A stretch of DNA of 64,000 bases from Devosia chinhatensis (GTDB taxonomy: Bacteria > Pseudomonadota > Alphaproteobacteria > Rhizobiales > Devosiaceae): NCBI RefSeq assembly GCF_000969445.1, contig NZ_JZEY01000054.1, positions 558,001 to 622,000 on the forward strand. The letters are read 5' to 3'. A program made the position numbers and the translations under genes. Positions 27,015 through 34,972 of this stretch are shown piece after piece; within the stretch, counting starts at the first letter, position 1, and each line of letters starts with the position of its first letter. The notes beneath the pieces are model-generated. The model did no database searches. It saw only the letters and a program-made list of their open reading frames with translations, and was not told the DNA's origin.

Positions 27015-27353
27015 ATGAACAAATCTCAGGAGAAAGTGCTGCTGGCCACCCTGTGTGGCCTGGTAATGACCGCAGCCGCCGCCCTCGCGGTTCAGCCGGC
27101 CATGGCCGCCGGATACGCAGTCGAAGGACCCGCGCAAGTCACCGGCGTGGCGCGCTGGGACGACCTCAACGTGCGTAAATGGCCTGCGAGCTATTCGCAG
27201 CAAACCGGATTGCTCGCGCCGGGAGCCCATGTCTGGGTCGAGCGATGCATCGAGGTCCGCAATTCCTCGGACTGGTGCCTTGTCGAGCGCAATTCTATCA
27301 GGGGATGGGTGAACTCCCGCTTCCTGACGCCGCTTGCGGATAAAGATATCTAG
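27015..27353 (+). CDS. Exported SH3-like domain protein
   Basis: A 112-residue protein with a signal peptide (residues 1-32, ending P-A-M-A-A) and one bacterial SH3-type domain. The domain shows L-N-V-R-K-W-P, W-V-E-R-C, D-W-C-L-V and R-G-W-V-N-S-R-F-L; the two cysteines could form a disulphide in the periplasm. I chose the ATG at 27015 (M-N-K-S-Q-E-K), with an AGGGG box, over 26973. Such domains often bind cell-wall peptides, but no specific role can be assigned. Confidence 0.85.
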   Translation: MNKSQEKVLLATLCGLVMTAAAALAVQPAMAAGYAVEGPAQVTGVARWDDLNVRKWPASYSQQTGLLAPGAHVWVERCIEVRNSSDWCLVERNSIRGWVNSRFLTPLADKDI

Positions 27354-27390
27354 AGCGTTTGACTGCCTTCAACCATGCATGTTGACTTGT

Positions 27391-27426
27391 CCGGCCCTTT
27401 TGCTGTTCGTGGCAGCAAAGGGCCGG
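27391..27426 (+). promoter_or_regulatory. Large hairpin abutting the asparaginase ribosome-binding site
   Basis: CCGGCCCTTTTGCTG (27391-27405) pairs with CAGCAAAGGGCCGG (27413-27426), with one bulged T and a 7-base loop. The 3' arm ends in the GG of the GGAG box used by the asparaginase gene at 27437. It could be a terminator for the upstream SH3 gene, but there is no U-run after it, or a structure that blocks translation of the next gene. Confidence 0.6.
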
Positions 27427-27436
27427 AGTTTATGAC

Positions 27437-28438
27437 ATGGACGCCAATCCGATTCTCGCAGAGGCCGTGCGCGGCAACTGGGTCGAAAATCGCCACCGGG
27501 GTGCCTTCGTCATCGTCGATGCGGATGGGAACCTAATCGCTTCGGGCGGAGACGTGTCGCGACCGGTGTTCCCACGCTCGGCCATCAAGTCGATGCAGGC
27601 GCTGGCAATCTTCGACCACCATGCCGCAGAGAAATTTCATCATCGCAGCGAAGAACTGGCCCTAGCCTGTGCCTCGCACCATGGGGAGGAGGAGCATTTG
27701 AACAATGTCTCTCATTTCCTCGAACGCATGGGGCTGTCGGCAAGCGACCTCGAATGCGGCGCCCATATGCCCACCAATGGCAAGGCCCGCGCCGCCTTGC
27801 GCGCAGCGGGGCAGGAGCCGAGCGCGCTGCACAACAATTGCTCTGGCAAGCATTCCGGCATGCTGAGCGTGGCACTGGCCATGGGGATCGATCCCAAGGG
27901 CTATGTCGATCGTGAGCACGACGTGCAAAAGGCCGTGCGTGCCGCGGTGGAGGGTGTGATCGGAGAGGGGCTGACCGAAGATCGTTGTGGCACCGATGGT
28001 TGCTCCATCCCAACCTGGGCGGCGCCGCTCAGCGCATGGGCGCTCGGTTTTGCCCGGATGGCAACGGGCAAGGGCTTGAGCGAGGCGCATGGCCATGGGG
28101 CCAGGGCGTTGTTCGATGCGGCCACGACCCATCCGCACCTCGTAGCCGGAACGGGGCATCTCGATACGCTTGTCATGGAAGCGTTCGAGGGGCGGCTTAT
28201 GCAAAAGGGCGGCGCGGAAGGCGTCCAGTGCGGCGCTATCCGCGACAAGGGCTGGGGCTATGCGCTGAAATGCGACGACGGCAACATGGCCGCCAGCCAC
28301 GCCATGGTCGCCGCTTTGCTGCTGAAATATGCCCAGCCGGATGCGGCGCAGCGCAGCGTGCTCGAACAGTTTGTCCGGCAACCGACGAAGAATGTGCGCG
28401 GCATGCGCGTTGGTGAATTGCGGGCAGTAGGCTTTTAG
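27437..28438 (+). CDS. Rhizobium etli-type L-asparaginase
   Basis: A 333-residue enzyme of the class known from R. etli (PF06089), unrelated to E. coli type I/II asparaginases; it hydrolyses L-asparagine to aspartate and ammonia. The residues described for the R. etli enzyme fall at the same numbers here: S48 and K51, S80, and the metal-site trio C135, K138 and C189. The Lys paired with S80 is probably K257. The start is fixed by that numbering and a GGAG box. No transporter or regulator is adjacent. A hairpin touches the ribosome-binding site. Confidence 0.93.
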   Translation: MDANPILAEAVRGNWVENRHRGAFVIVDADGNLIASGGDVSRPVFPRSAIKSMQALAIFDHHAAEKFHHRSEELALACASHHGEEEHLNNVSHFLERMGLSASDLECGAHMPTNGKARAALRAAGQEPSALHNNCSGKHSGMLSVALAMGIDPKGYVDREHDVQKAVRAAVEGVIGEGLTEDRCGTDGCSIPTWAAPLSAWALGFARMATGKGLSEAHGHGARALFDAATTHPHLVAGTGHLDTLVMEAFEGRLMQKGGAEGVQCGAIRDKGWGYALKCDDGNMAASHAMVAALLLKYAQPDAAQRSVLEQFVRQPTKNVRGMRVGELRAVGF

Positions 28439-28460
28439 GGGACAGGCTCAAGCCAGAGCG

Positions 28461-29147
28461 TCATAGCGCGAAGATCGCCTGGGTGGCGCAGTTGCGGATA
28501 CGGTCCACCCTGGCGCCGTCCCAATGGAAGTCGTAGTGGTCTGCCTGCACTGGCGGCGCCAGCAGGTCGGGCCAAAACAGCCCGGCGCATTCCCCTCCCG
28601 GGCAGCGGACACTGGTGTAGATGACCCCATTGCTGCCTGCGGCGCGAAGAGCGCGGCCCACCGCCTGGGATGCCGCGTAATCGTCAGGATCATGACAATC
28701 GGGGAACGTCCGCAGGTCGTGCAGATCAGCGTCCAGCCGAGTTACCAACATGCGGAATTGCGACGTCCAGCCCGGCTCTTCATGGGTGGCGCGCATCAGC
28801 CGTGCATGATGATACGCCACCTCGCGGATCGCCACTTCGTCGCGATCGCCCAGGCTTAATACGCCATAGGCACCGTCAGTGAAGCGCCCGGGGCGGTCTC
28901 GGCTGACATGAACGAAAGGCGCCATGAGATAGCTCGCGCCGGGGCCGGACACCCGTCGTGCGGGCGGTACCAGATCGAGCCGGCCCAGATGTTCCCAGAC
29001 GCGCGGATTGGTCTTGGCTTCAGCCGAGGCCAGGGCCTCCCAATCGCTTGGATCGGCAATATCCTCGAAGAGGTCGATGGGGGGATAGATCGAGCGGATC
29101 AGTCGGTAGGCTTTGAGCCAGTTGATCGCAACCGTTTCGGGCGTCAT
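28461..29147 (-). CDS. RES-domain toxin
   Basis: A 228-residue RES-family toxin; the family breaks down NAD+ and is paired with Xre/MbcA-type antitoxins. Visible are the early Arg (A-Y-R-L-I-R-S), the mid-protein Glu in V-A-I-R-E-V-A-Y-H, and G-V-I-Y-T-S-V-R-C-P-G-G-E-C with the conserved Ser. The frame is open upstream to 29450, but that part overlaps the antitoxin gene; the ATG at 29147 shares one base with the antitoxin stop (TGATG), the usual coupled layout. Confidence 0.9.
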   Translation of the reverse strand: MTPETVAINWLKAYRLIRSIYPPIDLFEDIADPSDWEALASAEAKTNPRVWEHLGRLDLVPPARRVSGPGASYLMAPFVHVSRDRPGRFTDGAYGVLSLGDRDEVAIREVAYHHARLMRATHEEPGWTSQFRMLVTRLDADLHDLRTFPDCHDPDDYAASQAVGRALRAAGSNGVIYTSVRCPGGECAGLFWPDLLAPPVQADHYDFHWDGARVDRIRNCATQAIFAL

Positions 29148-29554
29148 CAGGCCCCACGTGTCGCATCGAGCCAGGTCCTGACCCGCGCCAGGGAAAAAAT
29201 ATCTCCCGCAGTCATGATTGCCACAGCACTTTGACCGCCGAATGCGGGATTGGGCTTGCGGACCCAGGCATAGCCACGCTCGGGGTCGGTGAAGAGGTAG
29301 CGCAGGCCCTTGTGAATGCCCATCAGCAGGGATAAACGCGTTGCCAGATCGCGGTCGATGCGACCTATTTCTCCCGCTTTCCACCGGGCGTAGGTTCGCG
29401 CCGCTAGCCCTCCGAGAATGTCGCGGGCTTCCGCATCGGACAGCTTCCAATGTTCGAACAGACGAAGCACGGCGCGCACCATGGCCTGCGCCTCCGCTTC
29501 AGTTACGCGAGGGGCTTCCGGTTCAGCCTCAGTCCGCGGCAGTTCCTTCAACAT
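29147..29554 (-). CDS. Xre/MbcA/ParS-type antitoxin
   Basis: A 135-residue antitoxin: a helical DNA-binding part (residues about 15-75, with A-R-T-Y-A-R-W-K) and a C-terminal toxin-binding DUF2384 domain (residues about 85-135, with N-P-A-F-G-G-Q-S-A and a final V-R-T-W-L-D-A). I placed the start at 29554 (M-L-K-E-L-P), with an AGGAGA box. As first gene of the pair it should repress its own promoter and neutralise the RES toxin. Confidence 0.9.
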   Translation of the reverse strand: MLKELPRTEAEPEAPRVTEAEAQAMVRAVLRLFEHWKLSDAEARDILGGLAARTYARWKAGEIGRIDRDLATRLSLLMGIHKGLRYLFTDPERGYAWVRKPNPAFGGQSAVAIMTAGDIFSLARVRTWLDATRGA

Positions 29555-29604
29555 GTCTCGTCTCCTAATGGCGAAAATAGGAGATTTTGTGCCAAATGGC
29601 AACG

Positions 29605-30891
29605 CTAAAGCAGCGTTACATGCGGATAGCGTTCCGTAGCGCTGGCAAGATCAGGCTCTGCAACCTCGGTCCACAGCATTCCCGCAAGGCCATGCTGGCG
29701 CGCGTCAATGCGATTTCCGCCAATTGTGACGCCGCCGGCGCCATCAGCCAGGCTGACCCCGATCCCGATATCGCTGGCCGTCACCACGTTGTCCGCAATG
29801 ACGACATTGCGCAGATAGGGCCCCCAACCCGCACCAATGGCCACGCCAGGCACGTTCTCCACCACATTTCCAGTAATGGCCGTGTCGGCTTCAGCGAAGA
29901 TGCCAAGCGGAATCGTGTCCGGATTGACGGCGGAAGACGGTGTGATGTTGCGCACGATATTGCCCGAACACACGGCCAATGCCCCGCCCACATCCATATT
30001 GGTGATGGAAATGCCGGTCGCGGCGGTATCGACCACGTTCTGGGCAATGATGGAGCCGGAAAACCCGAACTCGGAGAAAATCGCCACCTCGCCGGAGCTG
30101 CGGCATTGATTGCCGGTCACCTGGGTGTTGCGGGTGGTATTGAGGCGAATGGCCGTAAAAGCGCTGTCACTGATATGGTTGTCGGCGACGATCACCTCGT
30201 CGGCCAGGTAGACATTGATGCCGTTGCCGTTCTGCCCGTTGCCGCCATCCCGCCAATCCGTGGCCGAGATTCGATTGTTGACGACAATGGAGCCATCCAG
30301 GCCGCTCTCCTGTCGCCAGATGCGAATGCCGGCATTGCCGCACTTGGCAATGCGGTTGCTGGCGACAAGGAGCCCAACACTATCGAGCGCATGGATGGCG
30401 GCATCGCCATGGCCGGCGAAATCGCAGTCCCTAAGTGTGGCGGCACTGGCCAAGAGATTGAGGGCAATGCCCGGACTGTCTCGGAACAGGCATCGCTCCA
30501 GCGTGATACCCGAGCTGCTCTCGATGCTCAGAAGGGGCTCGGAGCCGCTGTCGCCGGCAAAGCCGATATCGCGCAATACCAGATCGGATTGTGCGGTGAT
30601 CGCGCCGATCGAGCGACCCATGCCCACCAGCCAGGTGGCGCCGGGCACACCTTCTATGAGCAGATTGGACGGAAAGCGGAGGCCGCTGGCACGGAATCGG
30701 CCGGCAGGCAGGCTCAGACGCCCTGACCCTGACGCGGCATGAATTGCGTCCTGCAGGACGATCGACTGATCGGCAGCCGACTGCGGATCGAGGATAGCGA
30801 GCTGGGCCTGCGCCGATTGAGGCAAGATCAGCGCGAGGCCGGAAAGACCGGCGAGCACATGGCGGCGATGGACAGGAATGGACTGGCGCAT
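29605..30891 (-). CDS. Tat-exported parallel beta-helix protein
   Basis: A 428-residue protein resembling the TIGR03808 family of Tat-translocated repeat proteins. The N terminus has a twin-arginine signal (H-R-R-H-V-L-A-G, then a hydrophobic stretch ending S-A-Q-A-Q). The rest is a right-handed beta-helix made of short repeats containing N-R-I, D-N-x-I and N-V-V steps, as in pectate-lyase-like and polysaccharide-binding folds. I chose the ATG at 30891, which puts the RR motif at residues 9-10; the frame to 30939 adds unrelated residues. No catalytic motif is evident. Confidence 0.87.
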   Translation of the reverse strand: MRQSIPVHRRHVLAGLSGLALILPQSAQAQLAILDPQSAADQSIVLQDAIHAASGSGRLSLPAGRFRASGLRFPSNLLIEGVPGATWLVGMGRSIGAITAQSDLVLRDIGFAGDSGSEPLLSIESSSGITLERCLFRDSPGIALNLLASAATLRDCDFAGHGDAAIHALDSVGLLVASNRIAKCGNAGIRIWRQESGLDGSIVVNNRISATDWRDGGNGQNGNGINVYLADEVIVADNHISDSAFTAIRLNTTRNTQVTGNQCRSSGEVAIFSEFGFSGSIIAQNVVDTAATGISITNMDVGGALAVCSGNIVRNITPSSAVNPDTIPLGIFAEADTAITGNVVENVPGVAIGAGWGPYLRNVVIADNVVTASDIGIGVSLADGAGGVTIGGNRIDARQHGLAGMLWTEVAEPDLASATERYPHVTLL

Positions 30892-31019
30892 GCCGCCATT
30901 GTGCCGGTTTTTGCTACCGAGGCGAGGCAAAGCCCGCAATGTGGTGAATGGCTTTGCTTGTTCGGCAGCAGGGCAGGTGGCTATAACGGGGCGAGTCTCT
31001 TCATGACAGGTGATCCGGC

Positions 31020-32528
31020 ATGCTCCTCGATGGCAAGATTTATCTCGGGACGAGCGATCGGCCGGAATATCTCAATCTCAAATACGCCAATCGGCATGGC
31101 CTGATCACTGGGGCTACGGGCACGGGCAAGACCGTGAGCCTGCAAGTGCTGGCGGAAGGCTTTTCGGCTGCTGGCGTGCCGGTCTTTGCCGCTGACATCA
31201 AGGGCGATCTGTCCGGCATTTCGCGCATGGGCCGGGCGCAGGGCTGGCAGACCCAGCGCGCTGCCGATATCGGGTTCGACGACTACCATGACGATGTGTA
31301 TCCCACCCTGTTCTGGGACCTGTTCGGCAAGCAGGGGCATCCGGTGCGTGCGACAATTTCCGAGATGGGGCCGGTGCTGCTGAGCCGCATCCTCGATCTC
31401 AATGATACCCAGGAAGGCGTGCTGAACATCGCCTTTCGCGTCGCCGACGAGGAAGGCCTGCTGCTGCTCGACCTCAAGGATCTTCGGGCCCTGTTGACCA
31501 ATCTGCAGGAGCGCTCCAAGGAGATTTCGGGGCGCTATGGCAATGTCACCACGGCCTCGATCGGCGCCATCCAGCGCTCGTTGCTGGTTCTGGAGCAGCA
31601 GGGCGCCGACCATTTCTTCGGCGAACGCGCTTTGGAAATCGCAGACCTGATGCGCGTCGACAGCGACGGGCGCGGTTTTGTGTCGGTACTGGCGGCGGAT
31701 CAGCTGATGCAGTCGCCGCGCCTCTACGCGACGTTCCTGCTCTGGCTCCTGTCCGAATTGTTCGAGGAACTTCCCGAAATCGGTGACCCGGACAAACCCA
31801 GGCTTGTTTTCTTTTTTGACGAGGCGCACCTGTTGTTCGACGGCGCGCCGAAGGCCCTGGTCGACAAGGTCGAGCAGGTGGTCAAGCTGATCCGCTCGAA
31901 GGGGGTCGGCGTCTATTTCGTCACCCAAAACCCCGTCGACATTCCAGAAAACGTCTTGGCTCAATTGGCAAACCGGGTCCAACATGCGCTGCGTGCCTAT
32001 ACGCCGCGCGAGCAAAAGGCGGTGCGCCTCGCGGCGGAGACATTCCGCCCCAACCCGGCCTTCTCGACCCAGGAAGCGATCACGCAATTGGGGATTGGCG
32101 AGGCTCTGGTCTCGGTGCTCGAAGACAAGGGCGTTCCCTCCATGGTGGGACGCACCTTCATTCGTCCCCCGTCAGCGCAGGTCGGCCCGATCAGCCTGGC
32201 CGAGCGCGATGCCACCATTGCCAGCTCGCCGGTTGGTGGCCTCTATGACAGCGTCATCGATCGGGAAGCGGCCTACGAAATTCTCAATCGGCGCGCCCGT
32301 GACAAGCAGCTTGCCGATGAGCGGGCGCGCCAGGACGCCGAAAGTGCCGCCGATGCCGACCGGTTGGCGAGGGAGCAGGCGCGCGCCGAACGCGCCGCGG
32401 CGCCGCGCCGCAGCACACGCCAGACCCCGGTAGAGGCCGCGACCAATTCCTTCGCCCGCACCATCGCCAATACGCTGGGACGTGAACTGGTCCGTGGGAT
32501 ATTGGGCAGCATCAGAGGACGCCGCTGA
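31020..32528 (+). CDS. HerA-like ATPase, DUF853 (YjgR) family
   Basis: A 502-residue P-loop NTPase of the HerA/FtsK superfamily, DUF853 branch. Walker A is G-A-T-G-T-G-K-T at 31-38, Walker B is F-F-F-D-E-A-H at about 262-268, and V-T-Q-N-P is the sensor-type motif. The C-terminal 100 residues are Ala/Arg-rich and look like a coiled coil. The family's job is unknown; relatives move along DNA or remodel protein-DNA complexes. An AGGTGA box precedes the ATG. It is followed after one base by the next gene, so the two form an operon. Confidence 0.93.
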   Translation: MLLDGKIYLGTSDRPEYLNLKYANRHGLITGATGTGKTVSLQVLAEGFSAAGVPVFAADIKGDLSGISRMGRAQGWQTQRAADIGFDDYHDDVYPTLFWDLFGKQGHPVRATISEMGPVLLSRILDLNDTQEGVLNIAFRVADEEGLLLLDLKDLRALLTNLQERSKEISGRYGNVTTASIGAIQRSLLVLEQQGADHFFGERALEIADLMRVDSDGRGFVSVLAADQLMQSPRLYATFLLWLLSELFEELPEIGDPDKPRLVFFFDEAHLLFDGAPKALVDKVEQVVKLIRSKGVGVYFVTQNPVDIPENVLAQLANRVQHALRAYTPREQKAVRLAAETFRPNPAFSTQEAITQLGIGEALVSVLEDKGVPSMVGRTFIRPPSAQVGPISLAERDATIASSPVGGLYDSVIDREAAYEILNRRARDKQLADERARQDAESAADADRLAREQARAERAAAPRRSTRQTPVEAATNSFARTIANTLGRELVRGILGSIRGRR

Positions 32529-32529
32529 C

Positions 32530-33078
32530 ATGGCTGCACCAAATGACACGCCAATGATCGCTATTTTCGCCTCGGATCGTGGCCCGGGCGATCCAGAACG
32601 CGCCAGCCTGATGAGCGATGTGGGACGTGCCTTCGCGCGCAAAGGGGCCCGAATTCTCTGCCTTGTCGAAGACAATATCCTGCCTGTGCCGCTCATCACG
32701 GCAGCAAGGACGGCCAAGGGGTCCGTGGAATTGCTGGCGGATCGCGCCTTGGCGCTGCCACCGGCTCTTGCCAGCGTTCCGGTAACCGTCATCGAAGATC
32801 GTCAGGAGCGGCTCGCTCACCTGGTGCAGGCCGCGTCCGCGCTGGTTGCCCTGCCTGGGTCGCTGGTTTCGGCAACAGCCCTGTTCCGGGCTTGGTCGAT
32901 GGCCTCCACCCTGCCAGTCGTCATGCTCAACCGTCACGGGGCATTCGACGTGGTGCGCGGCTTTGCTGCCGATGTGCTCGCGCCGTCCGTGCAGGGCCAC
33001 GACCGTTTCATTCAGTTCGCCGACAATGTAGATGATCTCTGGAACAAGCTGGTCTGGGTGCGCGAGCAGCGGCGGTAA
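32530..33078 (+). CDS. Putative SLOG-like Rossmann-fold protein
   Basis: A 182-residue protein that starts M-A-A-P-N-D-T-P-M-I-A-I-F-A-S. Alternating beta/alpha pattern, a K-G-A-R-I-L-C-L-V strand, and A-L-V-A-L-P-G-S-L-V-S near residue 115 resemble the LOG/DprA (SLOG) superfamily, where the site normally reads P-G-G. The start overlaps nothing and lies one base after the HerA-like gene's stop, with an AGAGGA box. Nucleotide binding is a guess from fold; I do not recognise the exact family. Confidence 0.6.
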   Translation: MAAPNDTPMIAIFASDRGPGDPERASLMSDVGRAFARKGARILCLVEDNILPVPLITAARTAKGSVELLADRALALPPALASVPVTVIEDRQERLAHLVQAASALVALPGSLVSATALFRAWSMASTLPVVMLNRHGAFDVVRGFAADVLAPSVQGHDRFIQFADNVDDLWNKLVWVREQRR

Positions 33079-33099
33079 ACCGGCGTCGCCCCAGGGGCT

Positions 33100-33654
33100 C
33101 TAGGCCATGGGCTCGAGTTCAGGACGCTGTGCCTGTCGACGGTCGGGGAACAGCGGGACGACATTGTCGCCGAACCGCCGCCCCGGATGGGACAATGGCC
33201 GGGGCATCGGCGTCCGCGCGCGTCGCTCGGGCCCACGATAGCCCTGGCCAAGCGCGCCAACGACGCTACGGGTGATCAGCCGAGCCTGAACGCGCTGCAA
33301 GAGGTGCCGCGGAGACATGGGCTTGACGACCACTTCGTCGATCCCGGCGCTGATCGCCTGCTGGCGCATCGGCGGGGTGATCGCGCGGGTAAGGGCAATC
33401 ACTGGCAGGTCGCGCGAGACGAAGGAGGTGTCAAGTCGGATGGCCTCGACCATCTCAAAGGCCGGTCGGCCCTCCCGGTCGAAATCGACCACCAGCATGT
33501 CGAGCGGTGCAATGCGCATATAGGCGAAGAGTTCGGCTTCGCTCTCGAAGGGACGAACGCGCAGCCGTGAGTCGCCCGCCACAACCATCGTCAAAACGGC
33601 GGTCAGGGCTGAATTTGCAGCGAGGATGGCAATTTTCTTGCCGGGTACGGTCAC
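33100..33654 (-). CDS. Receiver-like (pseudo-receiver) protein
   Basis: A 184-residue protein with a CheY-like fold at residues about 5-125 and a basic C-terminal tail (G-P-E-R-R-A-R and R-R-Q). The phospho-acceptor region reads L-V-V-D-F-D and the conserved Lys is in V-V-V-K-P-M-S, but the N-terminal acidic pair that binds Mg2+ is replaced by A-A-N-S-A. It may therefore not be phosphorylated normally. I chose a GTG start at 33654 with a GGGGGA box. No output domain and no kinase next to it. Confidence 0.72.
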   Translation of the reverse strand: MTVPGKKIAILAANSALTAVLTMVVAGDSRLRVRPFESEAELFAYMRIAPLDMLVVDFDREGRPAFEMVEAIRLDTSFVSRDLPVIALTRAITPPMRQQAISAGIDEVVVKPMSPRHLLQRVQARLITRSVVGALGQGYRGPERRARTPMPRPLSHPGRRFGDNVVPLFPDRRQAQRPELEPMA

Positions 33655-33836
33655 GACGATCCCCCAATTGGTAAAGGCTTCGTTAACACGGCCGAACGGG
33701 GGAAAGAAGGGGCCGGTTCCAGTTGTCAAAGGAGAAGACGAACATCGTAAATTGGTCGGTGGATCATGCGGGCGGGCAATTCGCGCGCGGGGCGGGGCTG
33801 CTTGAGTGCGCCATCGCACACCTGGCGCATAAGCAC

Positions 33837-34211
33837 ATGCTGAGGCCGCTTTACCTGATTGCCGGACTGGTCATGCTCGTCCTCGGTATCGTCGGCGCTT
33901 TCCTGCCAGTGATGCCGACAACAATATTTCTCATTGTCGCCGCGTGGTTCTTCGCACGGTCGTCGCCTCGGCTCGAAGCCTGGCTCCTCGCTCATCCACG
34001 CTTTGGCAGCACCCTGCGCGACTGGCGCGAACACGGTGCGATTTCTCGTCGGGCGAAGGTCTGGGCTGGCGCGGGTATGGCGGCCGGCTTTTCCATCTTC
34101 TGGATCGGTGCGCGGCCCAATATCTGGCTCTGGCTCGTCGTAGCCGTCTTGATGCTGGCCTGCGCCAGCTATGTTCTGACCCGGCCATTGCCGCCGGGAG
34201 ACAAGCAATAA
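33837..34211 (+). CDS. DUF454 (YbaN-like) inner membrane protein
   Basis: A 124-residue membrane protein with three hydrophobic segments. The family signature P-V-M-P-T-T-I-F and W-F-F-A-R-S-S-P-R-L-E-A-W-L matches E. coli YbaN, which has 125 residues. I used the ATG at 33837 because it gives the family length; the frame is open to 33723 and earlier TTG or ATG starts cannot be excluded. Function unknown. Confidence 0.82.
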   Translation: MLRPLYLIAGLVMLVLGIVGAFLPVMPTTIFLIVAAWFFARSSPRLEAWLLAHPRFGSTLRDWREHGAISRRAKVWAGAGMAAGFSIFWIGARPNIWLWLVVAVLMLACASYVLTRPLPPGDKQ

Positions 34212-34234
34212 AAAACGGCGGGATTGCTCCCGCC
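34210..34234 (-). terminator. Terminator of sodB
   Basis: On the minus strand a GGCGGGA / TCCCGCC stem with a 4-base loop is followed by TTTTTT. It lies just past the sodB stop and overlaps the end of the convergent DUF454 gene. Confidence 0.88.
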
Positions 34235-34257
34235 GCCTTGTCGATAAGGCCGGGGCC

Positions 34258-34875
34258 TTATTTGGCCGAGGCTTCCTCGAACATCTTTTCCACGTGTTCC
34301 CAGTTCACCAGATTGTCGAACCAGGCTTCGAGATATTTCGGGCGGGCATTGCGGTAGTCGATGTAGTAGGAATGCTCCCACACATCGACGCCCAGGAGCG
34401 GGTGTCCGCCATGGACTAGCGGCGATTCGCCGTTGGCGGTCTTGGTGACCTCGAGCTTGCCGGTCTTGTGGTTGAGCGACAGCCAGGCCCAGCCGGAACC
34501 AAACTGGGTGGTGCCGGCCTGGATGAAATCGGCACGGAACTTGTCGAAGCCACCGAGATCCTCGTCGACCTTGGCCGCCAGCTTGCCCGGCAGGGACTTG
34601 CCGCCGCCATTGGGCTTCATCCAGTTCCAGAAGTGAACGTGATTGTAGTGCTGGCCGGCATTGTTGAAGAGGCCAGCATTTTTGCCAAAGCTCTCCTTGA
34701 CGATGTCCTCGAGCGGCAGGATTTCCAGCCCCGAACCTTCGAGCAGCTTTTCGCCGTTGGTCACATAGGCCTGGTGATGCTTGTCATGGTGAAACTCGAG
34801 CGTTTCGGCCGACATGTACGGCGCAAGCGCGTCGTAGGCATAAGGCAGCTCGGGCAGGGTGAACTTGGTGGTCAT
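34258..34875 (-). CDS. sodB: Superoxide dismutase, Fe type
   Basis: A 205-residue Fe/Mn-family SOD that dismutates superoxide to peroxide and oxygen in the cytoplasm. Ligands: H29 in E-F-H-H-D-K-H-H, the His of Q-H-Y-N-H-V-H, and Asp and His of D-V-W-E-H-S-Y-Y. The second-sphere Gln lies in N-N-A-G-Q, as in Fe enzymes (Mn enzymes place it elsewhere). No signal peptide. A GGAGG box precedes the ATG and a clear terminator follows. Confidence 0.96.
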   Translation of the reverse strand: MTTKFTLPELPYAYDALAPYMSAETLEFHHDKHHQAYVTNGEKLLEGSGLEILPLEDIVKESFGKNAGLFNNAGQHYNHVHFWNWMKPNGGGKSLPGKLAAKVDEDLGGFDKFRADFIQAGTTQFGSGWAWLSLNHKTGKLEVTKTANGESPLVHGGHPLLGVDVWEHSYYIDYRNARPKYLEAWFDNLVNWEHVEKMFEEASAK

Positions 34876-34972
34876 ATTAGCCTCCGTTCGGGATGGTTTG
34901 ACGCTGGAAGAACCGGCTATCCGGCTCGGGTTATAGGCTGAGGGCGAGGAGGCAACAATGTCGGCGAGAACA

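Noticed and set aside
29148..29450. N-terminal extension of the RES toxin
   Set aside because: The added 101 residues overlap the antitoxin gene in another frame and have no conserved pattern; the TGATG junction gives the natural start.
33672..33686. CtrA-like TAAA-N7-TTAA near the receiver-like gene
   Set aside because: It lies about 18 bases before the chosen GTG start, overlapping the expected ribosome-binding region, and has a mismatch in one half site.
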